DNA from: Bradyrhizobium yuanmingense
Lineage (GTDB): Bacteria > Pseudomonadota > Alphaproteobacteria > Rhizobiales > Xanthobacteraceae
Reading direction: 5' to 3'
DNA: 64,000 nucleotides
Assembly (NCBI RefSeq): GCF_900094575.1
Contig: NZ_FMAE01000007.1
Location: forward strand, 496,001-560,000
Made by a program: the position numbers and the translations under genes. How positions within the stretch are numbered: the first letter of the stretch is position 1; the number at the start of each line of letters is the position of its first letter. Shown here in pieces: positions 42,012 to 50,987 of the stretch. The notes under the pieces were generated by a model, which had not been told where the DNA came from, made no database searches, and saw nothing but the letters and a program-made list of their open reading frames with translations.

Positions 42012-42320
42012 GCTTCTGTTGCCAGGTGCCTCCGAACCCCGCCTAGCGGAGCTTAACCCGCTAGGACTTTAGAGTGGTCTTTCAAACTGCGTTACGCAGC
42101 CTGAGCAACCGGAGCAAAGTTGTCGTTGGCAACTATTGCAGTAGCCCGATAACGGCGGAACAATACCGGGAAAAAGTACGCCCTTTACGCCCTCGTCGAT
42201 CCTATTTCGCCCCCGCCAAAGCCCAGCTTCGGGCACGCCCGATGGTGGGCTTTGGTGGAGGCGCCGGGTACCGCCCCCGGGTCCGAATGGTTTATTGCGA
42301 CGACCGTTTATTTCCATAGC
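42012..42320 (-). ncRNA. ssrA: Two-piece permuted transfer-messenger RNA
   Basis: Read on the minus strand, the acceptor piece comes first: a T-arm-like stretch GGACCCGGGGGCGGTACCCG, then CGCCTCC and an encoded CCA (about 42250-42270). A spacer hairpin follows. The coding piece then begins GGGGGCGAAATAGGATCGACG; its GGGGGCG pairs with CGCCTCC to rebuild the acceptor stem. The tag frame at 42092-42130 encodes ANDNFAPVAQAA and a TAA. This permuted, two-piece layout is characteristic of alphaproteobacteria. Exact mature ends are estimated. Confidence 0.9.
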
Positions 42321-42754
42321 CGGCGAACCGGCACCCCCAATATAGGGGGCAAAGCTTTCGAAAAACAGAGGGTTGGAGGCGCGATCCCGCGGTTCCCTTT
42401 GGATAGGCTTCGGAGTGCCGGGCCTATCGCGGCTCTGGCCTTTGCCAGAGGTCGCCAGCCCGATGTGCCGAATCCTTGCGCATCTCCTGCCCGGCAGTCC
42501 CGATCGTTGCGGCCATGCGCATGATGACGCTGCTGCTCCAGCGAACGGACAATGTCAGTCTCAGCGACGTTCAATTTCCTGCGGCGGAAAGTAGCAGCGT
42601 GACGAGCCGCAAGCCGACTAGGCGCTGATCTCCACTTCGGCCCGATCTCGCTCTTCGCCGTCGCCGCTGCGCCGGCAGTGCGCGAGACCCACTGCACCGC
42701 GGTTGAGGCGAAGCACCAGAGGCCGACCAGGACACCGGTCCGACCTCGCAGGAC
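42321..42754. other. Non-coding stretch, no gene recognised
   Basis: About 430 bases upstream of ssrA. Open frames exist in both directions, but none has family similarity or a ribosome site. It presumably contains the ssrA promoter. Decayed coding sequence is likely, given the chromate-transporter remnant that follows. Confidence 0.4.
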
Positions 42755-42928
42755 TTGCCAGGTCCGAACGCTTATCGTGACGTTAATCGGGCCGATCCAG
42801 CAATTGCTGCACTGCGTCTGACCGCGATGGTTGCAGTGGTCGCGTCCATCTCGCGCATCAATCCCCTCTGGCTTTTGCTTGCCGCGGCGTGTTGGGTTTT
42901 GCTGGCATTGTCTGATGAAAATCGCTAG
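42755..42928 (+). pseudogene. Remnant of a chromate transporter gene (ChrA-like), internally deleted
   Basis: One frame reads LPGPN, which resembles the N-terminal motif of CHR-family transporters, and soon after ends with LTAMVAVVASISRINPLW followed by a short hydrophobic tail, like the C-terminal INPLW helix of the same family. The several hundred residues that normally separate these motifs are missing and there is no start site. I read it as a decayed, deleted copy; similarity is by eye and weak. Confidence 0.35.
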
Positions 42929-43009
42929 GCAGTGATCCGGGCGGGTATCCAGTTCCAGCCGATTTAGAACAACAGTGCTCGTGACTTACAGGTCGCGGAG
43001 GAGACAGGC

Positions 43010-43771
43010 ATGGCCGACACGATGGGCCACTCAGCGACGGCCACCCGAAACACCCGGGTGGCGCTCGGCTTTTGTCTGCTGGCGATTGCGCCGCAGATTT
43101 TCGAATTGATCTGGTCGATCGGGACGATTTTCGGCTGGGGGACCGGCCGCGGTCCGGCGGCGGTCGTCACCGGTCATGCGACGGCGCTGCTGGCCGGCGC
43201 GCCGAGCGCCCTCTTCGGATCATTCGGCGGCGGCGCCAAGAAGATGTCGTCCGAGGTGCTGCTGGCGCTGATCTATTCCTATCCGCTGTTTGCGGTGGCG
43301 ATCCTCACGCTGTTTATGACCATCCGCTCGGCGCAAGATTATGTCGGCGGCGTCGTGCTGATGGCCGTTGCCCTGTTTGCGCTGTGGGCATCGAGCGATT
43401 TGCAGGGCATGCGTGGCTTCTCCTTCGGTGCGGGCACTGCGCCACGTATGTTCGGCGGGCTGCTGGTTGCCCTGTCTGCCGGCATCGCCTTGACCGGCCT
43501 GATCACGGCGGGACCGGCGCTTGCGCATTATTCCTGGCGCGGGCCGCTGTTCGTGGTGGCGGCGATCCTGTTCTTTGCCCTGTCGATCCGGTCCCTCGGT
43601 CTCGTTGTCACGGCCTTCTCGAGCTTCATGATCGCGGCGACGGGCTCGCACGAGACGCGCTGGCTGGAAGCGGTGATCGTCGGCGCCTGCCTGACGGTCG
43701 GCTGCGCAATCCTGTTTCCTTATGTGCTCGGGCTGCCGATGCCGATGTATCCGCGTTTCCTGATCCAGTGA
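43010..43771 (+). CDS. tctB: Tripartite tricarboxylate transporter, small membrane subunit TctB
   Basis: A 253-residue protein, longer than many TctB (about 150). It has an N-terminal extension and several hydrophobic helices (VLLALIYSYPLFAVAILTLF, VGGVVLMAVALFALW, LFVVAAILFFALSIRSLG). It ends with GCAILFPYVLGLPMPMYP, the TctB C-terminal signature. TTT transporters import carboxylates with a periplasmic Bug protein. tctA starts seven bases after its stop. Confidence 0.85.
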   Translation: MADTMGHSATATRNTRVALGFCLLAIAPQIFELIWSIGTIFGWGTGRGPAAVVTGHATALLAGAPSALFGSFGGGAKKMSSEVLLALIYSYPLFAVAILTLFMTIRSAQDYVGGVVLMAVALFALWASSDLQGMRGFSFGAGTAPRMFGGLLVALSAGIALTGLITAGPALAHYSWRGPLFVVAAILFFALSIRSLGLVVTAFSSFMIAATGSHETRWLEAVIVGACLTVGCAILFPYVLGLPMPMYPRFLIQ

Positions 43772-43778
43772 GGGCGTG

Positions 43779-45293
43779 ATGGATATCTTTGCCAATCTTG
43801 CTCACGGCTTCGCCGTCGCGTTCACCCCGATCAACCTGTTGATGTGCCTGATCGGCGCCCTGGTCGGAACGCTGGTCGGCGTTCTCCCTGGCATCGGCAC
43901 CATCGCCACCGTCGCGATGCTGCTGCCGATCACTTTCGGGCTGCCGCCGGTCGGCGCGCTGATCATGCTCGCCGGCATCTATTACGGCGCGCAATATGGC
44001 GGCTCGACCACGTCGATCCTGGTCAACATACCCGGTGAGGCGACATCGGTCGTGACCGCCATCGACGGTCACCAGATGGCCAAGCAGGGCCGCGCCGGTC
44101 CGGCGCTCGCGATCGCCGCGATCGGCTCGTTCTTCGCCGGCTGCGTTGCGACCATCCTGATCGCACTGCTCGGCGCACCGCTGACGAAACTCGCGCTGGC
44201 GTTCGGTCCGGCCGAATATTTCTCGCTGATGGTGCTCGGCCTGATCTTCGCGGTGGTGCTGGCCAAGGGCTCGGTGTTGAAGGCGATTGCGATGATCGTG
44301 TTTGGACTGCTGCTCTCAATGGTCGGTTCGGACATCGAGACCGGCGCCTCGCGCATGGCCTTTAACATTCCCGAGCTCGCCGACGGTCTCGGCTTTGCGA
44401 CCGTGGCGATGGGCGTATTCGGCTTTGCCGAGATCATCCGCAACCTCGACCACGGCGCCGAGATGAACCGCGATCTGGTGCAGCAGAAGATCACCGGACT
44501 GATGCCCACCAGGAAGGACCTCGGCGATGCGACGCCGCCGATCCTGCGCGGCACCGTGCTCGGCTCGATCCTCGGCATCCTGCCCGGCGGCGGCGCGGTG
44601 ATCGCGTCCTTCGCGGCCTACACGCTCGAGAAGAAGCTCTCAAAGACCCCGTCCCGGTTCGGCCGCGGCGCGATCGAGGGCGTGGCGGGGCCGGAGAGTG
44701 CCAACAATGCCGCGGCACAGACCTCGTTCATTCCGCTGCTCACCCTCGGGATCCCGCCGAACGCTGTGATGGCGCTGATGGTGGGCGCGATGACCATCCA
44801 CGGCATCGTGCCCGGTCCGCAGGTGATGCAGAAGCAGCCGGATCTGGTCTGGGGCATGATCGCTTCGATGTGGATCGGCAATCTAATGCTGATCATCATC
44901 AACCTGCCGCTGGTCGGAATCTGGGTGCGGCTGTTGCGCGTGCCCTATCGGCTGATGTTCCCCTCGATCGTGATCTTCTGCGCGATCGGCATCTATTCGG
45001 TGAACAACGCGCCGGTCGACGTCATCCTCGCGGGCGTCTTCGGTCTCGTCGGCTATTGGCTGATCAAGCACGATTTCGAGCCGGCGCCGTTGCTGCTCGG
45101 CATGGTGCTAGGACCGCTGATGGAGGAGAACCTGCGCCGGGCGCTGCTGATCTCGCGTGGCGACTGGAGCGTGTTCCTGACGCGCCCGTTGTCGGCGGTG
45201 CTGCTTGCGGTCGCGGCAAGCCTGCTCGTCCTTACGGTGCTACCTGTCTTGCGCGCCAAGCGCGACGAGGTGTTCACCGAGTCCGAGAACTGA
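43779..45293 (+). CDS. tctA: Tripartite tricarboxylate transporter, large permease TctA
   Basis: A 504-residue, roughly twelve-helix permease. The family signatures GTLVGVLPGIGTIATVAMLLP, YYGAQYGGSTTSILVNIPGE and FIPLLTLGIPPNAVMALMVGA are all present. It is the channel subunit of the sodium-dependent citrate-type importer; the real substrate depends on the binding protein. GAGG lies five bases before the ATG. A terminator separates it from tctC. Confidence 0.95.
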   Translation: MDIFANLAHGFAVAFTPINLLMCLIGALVGTLVGVLPGIGTIATVAMLLPITFGLPPVGALIMLAGIYYGAQYGGSTTSILVNIPGEATSVVTAIDGHQMAKQGRAGPALAIAAIGSFFAGCVATILIALLGAPLTKLALAFGPAEYFSLMVLGLIFAVVLAKGSVLKAIAMIVFGLLLSMVGSDIETGASRMAFNIPELADGLGFATVAMGVFGFAEIIRNLDHGAEMNRDLVQQKITGLMPTRKDLGDATPPILRGTVLGSILGILPGGGAVIASFAAYTLEKKLSKTPSRFGRGAIEGVAGPESANNAAAQTSFIPLLTLGIPPNAVMALMVGAMTIHGIVPGPQVMQKQPDLVWGMIASMWIGNLMLIIINLPLVGIWVRLLRVPYRLMFPSIVIFCAIGIYSVNNAPVDVILAGVFGLVGYWLIKHDFEPAPLLLGMVLGPLMEENLRRALLISRGDWSVFLTRPLSAVLLAVAASLLVLTVLPVLRAKRDEVFTESEN

Positions 45294-45380
45294 GGTCGTG
45301 CGCGCCGAGTCGGCTCGGTCCTGCGTCGGCGCGCCGCATTCGGAAGTCGAATCGACTTGTGTTACGGCTTTGTGAAATGG

Positions 45381-45410
45381 AAATGCCGGCCTTTGGGCCG
45401 GCATTTTATT
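45381..45410 (+). terminator. Intrinsic terminator between tctA and tctC
   Basis: Eleven-base arms AAATGCCGGCC/GGCCGGCATTT with a TTTG loop, followed by TATT. It lies 88 bases after tctA and 22 bases before tctC, so it may set the ratio of permease to binding protein. Confidence 0.75.
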
Positions 45411-45431
45411 GTGTCCAAAGGGAGGATCGCC

Positions 45432-46412
45432 ATGACGTTCATTCGCGCGCTTACAGGCGCATGTGCAGCAGCGATAGCATCGCTGGGCGCCTTCATCGCA
45501 ACGGCTGAGGCGCAGACCTATCCGACGCGCAACATTACCGTGATCGTCCCGTTCGCAGCCGGCGGGCCGACTGACGTGATCTCACGCATCGTCACCGGGC
45601 ACATGGCGCAAACGCTGGGGCAGAGCATCATCATCGAGAACGTGGTCGGTGCCGGCGGCACCACCGCCACGACGCGTGCCGCGCGTGCGGCCAACGATGG
45701 CTATACGCTGATCACCGGGCATATGGGCACGCATGCCGCCTCCGTGCCGCTCTATCCGAAGCTGGCCTATCACCCCGAGAAGGACTTCGAGCCGATCGCA
45801 TTGCTGGCCGGCACGCCGATCCTGATCCTGGCGCGCAAGGACTTTCCGCCGAAGGATCTCAAGGAGTTCGTCACCTATGTGAAGGCGAATGCCGAAAAGG
45901 TGAATGCCGCGCATGCAGGCGTCGGTTCGGTTTCGCACGTCTCGTGCGAACTCCTCCACTCCATCCTCGACATCAAGCCCGTCGGCGTGCCGTTCAACGG
46001 CACGGGACCTGCGATGAACGCGCTGGTGGCGGGTCAGGTCGACTACATGTGCGACCAGATCGTCAACGCCGTCCCGCAGATCAATGCCGGCACCATCAAG
46101 GCCTATGCGATCGCCACGGCCGAACGAAACCCGTCGCTGCCGAACGTGCCGACCACGGCGGAAGCCGGCCTGCCGGCATTCCAGGCTCAGGCCTGGAACG
46201 CGATGTTCGCGCCCAAGGGAACCTCGCCCGCGATCGTGGCAAGCGTGAACGCCGCCGCCGTCAAGGCGCTCGACGACGAGACGGTGAAGAAGCGCCTGCT
46301 CGAGCTCGGCAGCGTCATCCCCGCGCCGAAGGACCGAACCCAGGAGGCGCTGGCGACCCTCGTCAAGAGCGAGATCGCGAAGTGGAGCCCGGTGCTCAAG
46401 CCGGCGAATTAA
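45432..46412 (+). CDS. tctC: Periplasmic tripartite tricarboxylate transporter receptor, TctC/Bug family
   Basis: A 326-residue binding protein. A signal peptide (residues 1-25, ending AEA) is followed by the Bug start QTYPTRNITVIVPFAAGGPTD. NVVGAGGTTATTRAARA and NVPTTAEAGLPAFQAQAWNA are further Bug signatures. GGGAGG lies eight bases upstream of the ATG at 45432. It delivers a carboxylate to TctAB; the ligand is not predictable. Confidence 0.93.
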   Translation: MTFIRALTGACAAAIASLGAFIATAEAQTYPTRNITVIVPFAAGGPTDVISRIVTGHMAQTLGQSIIIENVVGAGGTTATTRAARAANDGYTLITGHMGTHAASVPLYPKLAYHPEKDFEPIALLAGTPILILARKDFPPKDLKEFVTYVKANAEKVNAAHAGVGSVSHVSCELLHSILDIKPVGVPFNGTGPAMNALVAGQVDYMCDQIVNAVPQINAGTIKAYAIATAERNPSLPNVPTTAEAGLPAFQAQAWNAMFAPKGTSPAIVASVNAAAVKALDDETVKKRLLELGSVIPAPKDRTQEALATLVKSEIAKWSPVLKPAN

Positions 46413-46437
46413 GCGAAGGCGATCAAGGCGCTAGGCG

Positions 46438-46464
46438 AGGGGCGGAACGCTGAGTTCCGCCCCT
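46438..46464 (+). terminator. Intrinsic terminator of tctC
   Basis: Perfect 11-base arms (AGGGGCGGAAC and complement) around a five-base loop, 25 bases after the tctC stop. Only a short T-containing tail follows. Confidence 0.75.
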
Positions 46465-46585
46465 TGCCGTTTGTGCCGGGAACACTCACTTTTCCGGGTA
46501 TAATCGACGGCGACAGCGAATCGCCGCTGTCGTAGCGCGGGGGGGGTCGTTAAGTTCGCCGCCTCCCCAAAGGCTCAGTCGCAAC

Positions 46586-47380
46586 ATGCACCAGTATCAG
46601 GACCTGCTCGAGCGGATTCTTTCCGACGGCGCCGAGAAGACCGACCGGACCGGCACCGGCACGCTCTCGGTGTTCGGCCACCAGATGCGCTTCAATTTGT
46701 CGGCCGGCTTCCCGATGCTGACGACCAAGCGGCTGCCGCTGAAGGCGATCGTGCATGAACTGCTCTGGTTCCTGAAGGGCGACACCAACATCAAATATCT
46801 GCGCGACAACGGCGTCACCATTTGGGACGAGTGGGCGGACGCCAATGGCGATCTCGGCCCGGTCTACGGCCATCAATGGCGCTCCTGGCCCGCGGCCGAC
46901 GGGCGCAGCATCGACCAGATCGCCAATGTCATCGACATGATCAAGCGCACGCCTGATTCCCGCCGCCTGATCGTCACCGCCTGGAATCCGGCCGACGTCG
47001 AGAAGATGGCGCTGCCGCCCTGCCACCTGCTGTTCCAGTTCTATGTCGCGAACGGCAAGCTGTCCTGCCAGCTCTATCAGCGGTCGGCCGACGTGTTTCT
47101 CGGCGTGCCCTTCAACATCGCCTCTTACGCGCTGCTCACCATGATGGTCGCGCAGGTCACAGGCCTGAAGCCCGGCGACTTCGTGCACTCGCTCGGCGAC
47201 ACTCATCTCTATTCCAACCATCTGGAGCAGGCGAGGCTGCAGCTCAGCCGCGCGCCGCGCGCGCTGCCGGTGATGCGGATCAATCCTGAGGTAAAGGACA
47301 TCTTCTCTTTCCGCTACGAAGACTTCGAGCTCGTCGGCTACGATCCGCATCCGCACATCAAGGCGGACGTGGCGGTCTAG
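46586..47380 (+). CDS. thyA: Thymidylate synthase
   Basis: A 264-residue protein, the same length as E. coli ThyA. The catalytic Cys146 is in ALPPCHLLFQFYV. The folate/dUMP regions RTGTGTLSVFGHQMRF and RSADVFLGVPFNIASYALL are intact. It makes dTMP from dUMP using methylene-tetrahydrofolate, leaving dihydrofolate for the folA product encoded just downstream. It is the first of three closely packed genes. Confidence 0.97.
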   Translation: MHQYQDLLERILSDGAEKTDRTGTGTLSVFGHQMRFNLSAGFPMLTTKRLPLKAIVHELLWFLKGDTNIKYLRDNGVTIWDEWADANGDLGPVYGHQWRSWPAADGRSIDQIANVIDMIKRTPDSRRLIVTAWNPADVEKMALPPCHLLFQFYVANGKLSCQLYQRSADVFLGVPFNIASYALLTMMVAQVTGLKPGDFVHSLGDTHLYSNHLEQARLQLSRAPRALPVMRINPEVKDIFSFRYEDFELVGYDPHPHIKADVAV

Positions 47381-47386
47381 CGCCCT

Positions 47387-47872
47387 ATGTCGCTCACCAT
47401 CCGCCGTGCACGGCCCGAGGAAGCCGGGCTCGTTCTCTCCTTCATCCGCGAGCTCGCCGAGTACGAGAAGCTGTCGCACGAGGTCGAAGCGACCGAGGCT
47501 GACATCGCCGACGCGCTGTTCGGCGAGAGGCCGCAGCTCTATTGCGCGATCGCGGAGTGGAACCGTGAGCCGGTCGGCTTCGCGGTGTGGTTTCTCAATT
47601 TCTCCACCTTCAGCGGCCGTCACGGCATCTATCTCGAAGATCTCTATGTGCGGCCGTCGCATCGGGGCAAGGGCCTCGGCAAGGCGCTGCTGGCCTATCT
47701 CGCCAGGGAATGCGTCGACAGCGGCTGGTCGCGCCTGCAATGGGCGGTCCTCGACTGGAACGCACCCTCGATCGCGTTCTACAAGTCGATCGGCGCGGTC
47801 ATGATGGACGACTGGACGCTGTGCCGGGTCACCGGGCCTGCGCTGACCCAGCTTGCCGGGAGCTCTGCCTGA
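47387..47872 (+). CDS. GNAT family N-acetyltransferase (diamine acetyltransferase-like)
   Basis: A 161-residue protein starting MSLTIRRARPEEAGLVLSFI. The acetyl-CoA motif is LEDLYVRPSHRGKGLGKALL. The pattern EYEKLSHEVEAT and NFSTFSGRHGIYLEDL match the spermidine/thialysine acetyltransferase branch. It lies 6 bases after thyA, and its stop overlaps the folA start (TGATG), so it is co-transcribed with nucleotide-folate genes. The reason for this grouping is unknown. Confidence 0.85.
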   Translation: MSLTIRRARPEEAGLVLSFIRELAEYEKLSHEVEATEADIADALFGERPQLYCAIAEWNREPVGFAVWFLNFSTFSGRHGIYLEDLYVRPSHRGKGLGKALLAYLARECVDSGWSRLQWAVLDWNAPSIAFYKSIGAVMMDDWTLCRVTGPALTQLAGSSA

Positions 47873-48381
47873 TGGAGATCGTCTTCGTCGTCGCCATCGC
47901 AGAGAATGGCGTCATCGGCGCGGGCAATGCGATGCCGTGGCGATTGAAGTCCGATATGGCGCGCTTCAAGGCGCTGACGATCGGCAAGCCTGTGATCATG
48001 GGCCGCAAGACCTTCGAGACCCTGCGCCGGCCGCTGCCGGGCCGCACCAACATCGTGGTCACGCGCGATCCGGCCTATCGCGCCAATGGGGCCATCGTCA
48101 CGACATCGCCAGCGGATGCGGAGGCAGTCGCGCGCGGCGACGCTCTGCGGCGTTCGGTCACTGAGATCGCGGTGATCGGCGGCGCCGAGATCTACCGGCA
48201 ATGGCTCGGTCGTGCCGATCGTCTCGAGATCACCGAAGTGCACGCGCGCCCAGAAGGGGACACGCATTTTGAAATCGACAAGGCGGAATGGGACGAGGGC
48301 GAACGCATCCGCCATCCGGCCGGCCCCGCCGACAGCGCCGACCTGTCCTATGTGACATATCGTCGGCGGCGCGGCCATTAA
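47872..48381 (+). CDS. folA: Dihydrofolate reductase
   Basis: A 169-residue protein starting MEIVFVVAIAENGVIGAGNAM. The active-site acid is Asp28 in WRLKSDMARFK, and the NADPH segments are IMGRKTFETL and IAVIGGAEIY. It regenerates tetrahydrofolate after thymidylate synthesis. Its start overlaps the preceding GNAT gene by one base. Confidence 0.95.
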   Translation: MEIVFVVAIAENGVIGAGNAMPWRLKSDMARFKALTIGKPVIMGRKTFETLRRPLPGRTNIVVTRDPAYRANGAIVTTSPADAEAVARGDALRRSVTEIAVIGGAEIYRQWLGRADRLEITEVHARPEGDTHFEIDKAEWDEGERIRHPAGPADSADLSYVTYRRRRGH

Positions 48382-48534
48382 CCGCTTTTGCCAATGTTTA
48401 CATTGACTTTTTCGTGCCCGAGCATAGCTCGGAAGACGGTCAGGGCTGCGTTGTAAGGGACTTGCCTGTCCCCTATAAAGCCGGACCGGACAAAGCGGGC
48501 GGTGGCAATTCCACCCTGCCGAGGAGAACGTCGA

Positions 48535-49671
48535 ATGCCGTGGAAGAATCAGGGCGGTGGCCCGTGGGGCTCGGGTCCAAAGGGACCGTGGGGCTCAGGC
48601 CCGCAACCGGTCGGGCCGAGGCCGCCGGATCTGGAAGACCTTCTGCGGCGCGGCCAGGACCGCCTCCAGCAGATCATGCCGGGCGGTTATTTCTCCGGCA
48701 TCGGCATCACGCTGATCATCCTGCTGATCGTCGCATTCTGGCTGCTGTCGGGCTTCTTCCGCGTGCAGTCCGAAGAGCTCGGCGTGGTGATGCGTTTCGG
48801 CAAGCACGTCCGCACCGTGCAGCCGGGTCTGAACTATCATCTGCCTTATCCGATCGAGACCGTGCTGCTGCCGAAGGCGCTGCGCGTCAACACCACCTCG
48901 ATCGGCATGACGGTGATCGAGGATCCGGCGCGGCGCGGCCGCTCCATTCGGGACGTGCCGGAAGAGAGCCTGATGCTGACCGGCGACGAGAACATCGTCG
49001 ACGTTGATTTCACCGTGCTCTGGCGCATCAAGCCGGACGGTGTCGGTGATTTCCTCTTCAACATCCAGAACCCCGAGGGTACCGTGAAGGCGGTCGCCGA
49101 GAGTGCGATGCGCGAGGTGATCGGCCGGTCTCAGATCCAGCCGATCCTGACCGGAGCGCGCAACGTCACAGAGCAGAACGTGCACGAGCTGATCCAGAGG
49201 ACTTTGGACAGCTATGGTGCCGGCATTCAGATCACCCAGGTGCAGATGCAGAAGGTCGATCCGCCCGCGCAGGTGATCGACGCCTTCCGCGACGTCCAGG
49301 CGGCCCGCGCCAATCAGGAGCAGCTGCAGAACGAAGCGCAGACCTATGCCAACCAGGTTGTCCCGCAGGCGCGTGGACGCGCGGCCAAGATCCAGCAGGA
49401 TGCCGAAGGTTACAGGGAACAGGCTGTCGCCGAGGCCAAGGGCCAGAGTGCACGCTTCCTGAAGGTTTACGAGGAATACAAGAAGGCGCCCGACGTGACG
49501 CGTGAACGGATCTACCTGGAGACGATGGAGCGCGTGCTCGGCGGGGCTGACAAGCTCGTCTATGACGGTGGCCCCTCGGGCCAGGGCGTCGTGCCCTATC
49601 TGCCGCTTCCCGAACTGGCGCCAAAGCGGACACCTACGACTGGTCCGCAGTCGAGCGGAGGCACCCGATGA
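48535..49671 (+). CDS. hflK: FtsH protease modulator HflK
   Basis: A 378-residue SPFH/prohibitin-family protein. The N-terminus is Gly/Pro-rich (MPWKNQGGGPWGSGPKGPWG), followed by one membrane helix (GITLIILLIVAFWLLSGFF) and the periplasmic band-7 domain (VQSEELGVVMRFGKHV, PGLNYHLPYPIETVLLPK). It forms a cage with HflC around FtsH. GAGGAG lies upstream of the ATG at 48535. Its stop overlaps the hflC start by four bases (ATGA). Confidence 0.95.
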   Translation: MPWKNQGGGPWGSGPKGPWGSGPQPVGPRPPDLEDLLRRGQDRLQQIMPGGYFSGIGITLIILLIVAFWLLSGFFRVQSEELGVVMRFGKHVRTVQPGLNYHLPYPIETVLLPKALRVNTTSIGMTVIEDPARRGRSIRDVPEESLMLTGDENIVDVDFTVLWRIKPDGVGDFLFNIQNPEGTVKAVAESAMREVIGRSQIQPILTGARNVTEQNVHELIQRTLDSYGAGIQITQVQMQKVDPPAQVIDAFRDVQAARANQEQLQNEAQTYANQVVPQARGRAAKIQQDAEGYREQAVAEAKGQSARFLKVYEEYKKAPDVTRERIYLETMERVLGGADKLVYDGGPSGQGVVPYLPLPELAPKRTPTTGPQSSGGTR

Positions 49672-50564
49672 AGTCTCCGGTCACAGGTTTTGTCACGCTG
49701 CTCGCCCTCCTGTTCGTCGTGATCGTCGGCTATATGTCGTTGTTTACCGTGCAGCAGACCGAGCAGACGATCGTGCTCCAGTTCGGCAGGCCGGTCGACG
49801 TCGTCACCGCGCCCGGCCTGCACTTCAAGGCGCCCTGGAACTCGGTGATCAACATCGACAAGCGGATTCTCGATCTGGAGAACCCGTCGCAGGAGGCGAT
49901 CGCCTCCGACCAGAAGCGGCTCGTGGTCGACGCCTTCGCGCGCTACCGCATCAAGGACGCACTGCGCTTCTATCAGAGCGTCGGCTCGATCCAGGCCGCC
50001 AACATCCAGCTCACCACGCTCCTGAACGCGGCGCTGCGCCGCGTGCTCGGCGAGGTCACCTTCATCAACGTGGTGCGCGACGACCGCGAGAAGCTGATGC
50101 TGCGCATTCGCGACCAGCTCGACCGCGAGGCCGATGGCTACGGCATTCAGGTCGTCGACGTCCGGATCCGCCGCGCCGACCTGCCGGAGCAGAACAGCCA
50201 GGCGGTCTACCTGCGCATGAAGACCGAGCGTGAGCGCGAGGCCGCCGAGTTCCGGGCACAGGGTGGGCAGAAGGCCCAGGAGATCAGGTCCAGGGCCGAC
50301 CGCGAGGCGACCGTCATCATCGCTGAGGCCAATTCGCAGGCTGAGCAGACCCGTGGTGCGGGCGATGCCGAACGCAACCGCCTGTTTGCAGAAGCCTACG
50401 GCAAGGACGCCGACTTCTTCGCGTTCTACCGGTCGATGACGGCCTATGAGAACGGGCTGCGTTCGAACGATACCCGCTTCCTGCTCCGGCCGGAGTCGGA
50501 TTTCTTCCGGTACTTCGGTAGCCCCTCCGGCAGGACGCCTACCGAGACGCAGGCGAAGCCGTAA
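49668..50564 (+). CDS. hflC: FtsH protease modulator HflC
   Basis: A 298-residue SPFH protein with an N-terminal membrane helix (GFVTLLALLFVVIVGYMSLF), then VQQTEQTIVLQFGRPV and the DRREAD-type region RADLPEQNSQAVYLRMKTER. It is the partner of HflK and translationally coupled to it. A strong hairpin follows nine bases after its stop. Confidence 0.95.
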   Translation: MKSPVTGFVTLLALLFVVIVGYMSLFTVQQTEQTIVLQFGRPVDVVTAPGLHFKAPWNSVINIDKRILDLENPSQEAIASDQKRLVVDAFARYRIKDALRFYQSVGSIQAANIQLTTLLNAALRRVLGEVTFINVVRDDREKLMLRIRDQLDREADGYGIQVVDVRIRRADLPEQNSQAVYLRMKTEREREAAEFRAQGGQKAQEIRSRADREATVIIAEANSQAEQTRGAGDAERNRLFAEAYGKDADFFAFYRSMTAYENGLRSNDTRFLLRPESDFFRYFGSPSGRTPTETQAKP

Positions 50565-50572
50565 GCCAGACA

Positions 50573-50597
50573 AAGGGCGGCGGATTTCGCCGCCCTT
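50573..50597 (+). terminator. Hairpin after hflC
   Basis: Perfect 10-base arms AAGGGCGGCG/CGCCGCCCTT with a five-base loop. No T run follows, so it may be a weak terminator or an mRNA-stabilising stem before the DUF2065 gene. Confidence 0.5.
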
Positions 50598-50636
50598 CGT
50601 CCAGACAAGAACAGCATAGCGGGAGGTTCCATTCCG

Positions 50637-50843
50637 ATGAGGTCCATTGCGTTCGCCGACTTCCTCATCGGCCTAGGCATCCTGTTCGTCCTCGAAGGCT
50701 TGATGTTCGCGGCCAGTCCAAACTGGATGCGCAAAGCCATGAAAAGCGCCATCGCCACGCCGGACAACATCCTGCGGGCGGTCGGGATCGGCTCGGCCGT
50801 GGCCGGCCTAGTCCTGATCTGGGTTATGCGGCGCCCGATTTAG
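50637..50843 (+). CDS. DUF2065 small membrane protein
   Basis: A 68-residue protein starting MRSIAFADFLIGLGILFVLE, with two membrane helices and the loop LMFAASPNWMRKAM. DUF2065 (YjeT) is a common companion of hflC. No biochemical role is established. GGGAGG lies upstream of the ATG. Confidence 0.88.
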   Translation: MRSIAFADFLIGLGILFVLEGLMFAASPNWMRKAMKSAIATPDNILRAVGIGSAVAGLVLIWVMRRPI

Positions 50844-50987
50844 GCCTTCGGCCCAACGCCAAAGTGAAGGCGCCAGACTGGTTTTCGCCGTATTATCGGG
50901 CTCTTGAGGCCCGTTAAGCTCCGCGCTTGCGCCGTGCCCCCGTTCGAGCGCAGTCTGGCGCCGAATCCCTTTTGCCTGGAGATCACA

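Noticed and set aside
42069..42317. An 82-codon minus-strand frame
   Set aside because: It lies within the tmRNA gene, and the structured RNA explains the sequence better.
42308..42697. A 129-codon minus-strand frame next to ssrA
   Set aside because: It runs into the ssrA 5' end, lacks a ribosome site, and shows no protein-like pattern.
50904..50987. Upstream extension of the DegP start
   Set aside because: The added residues lack a ribosome site and would bury the signal peptide; the ATG at 50988 has GGAG at a proper distance.
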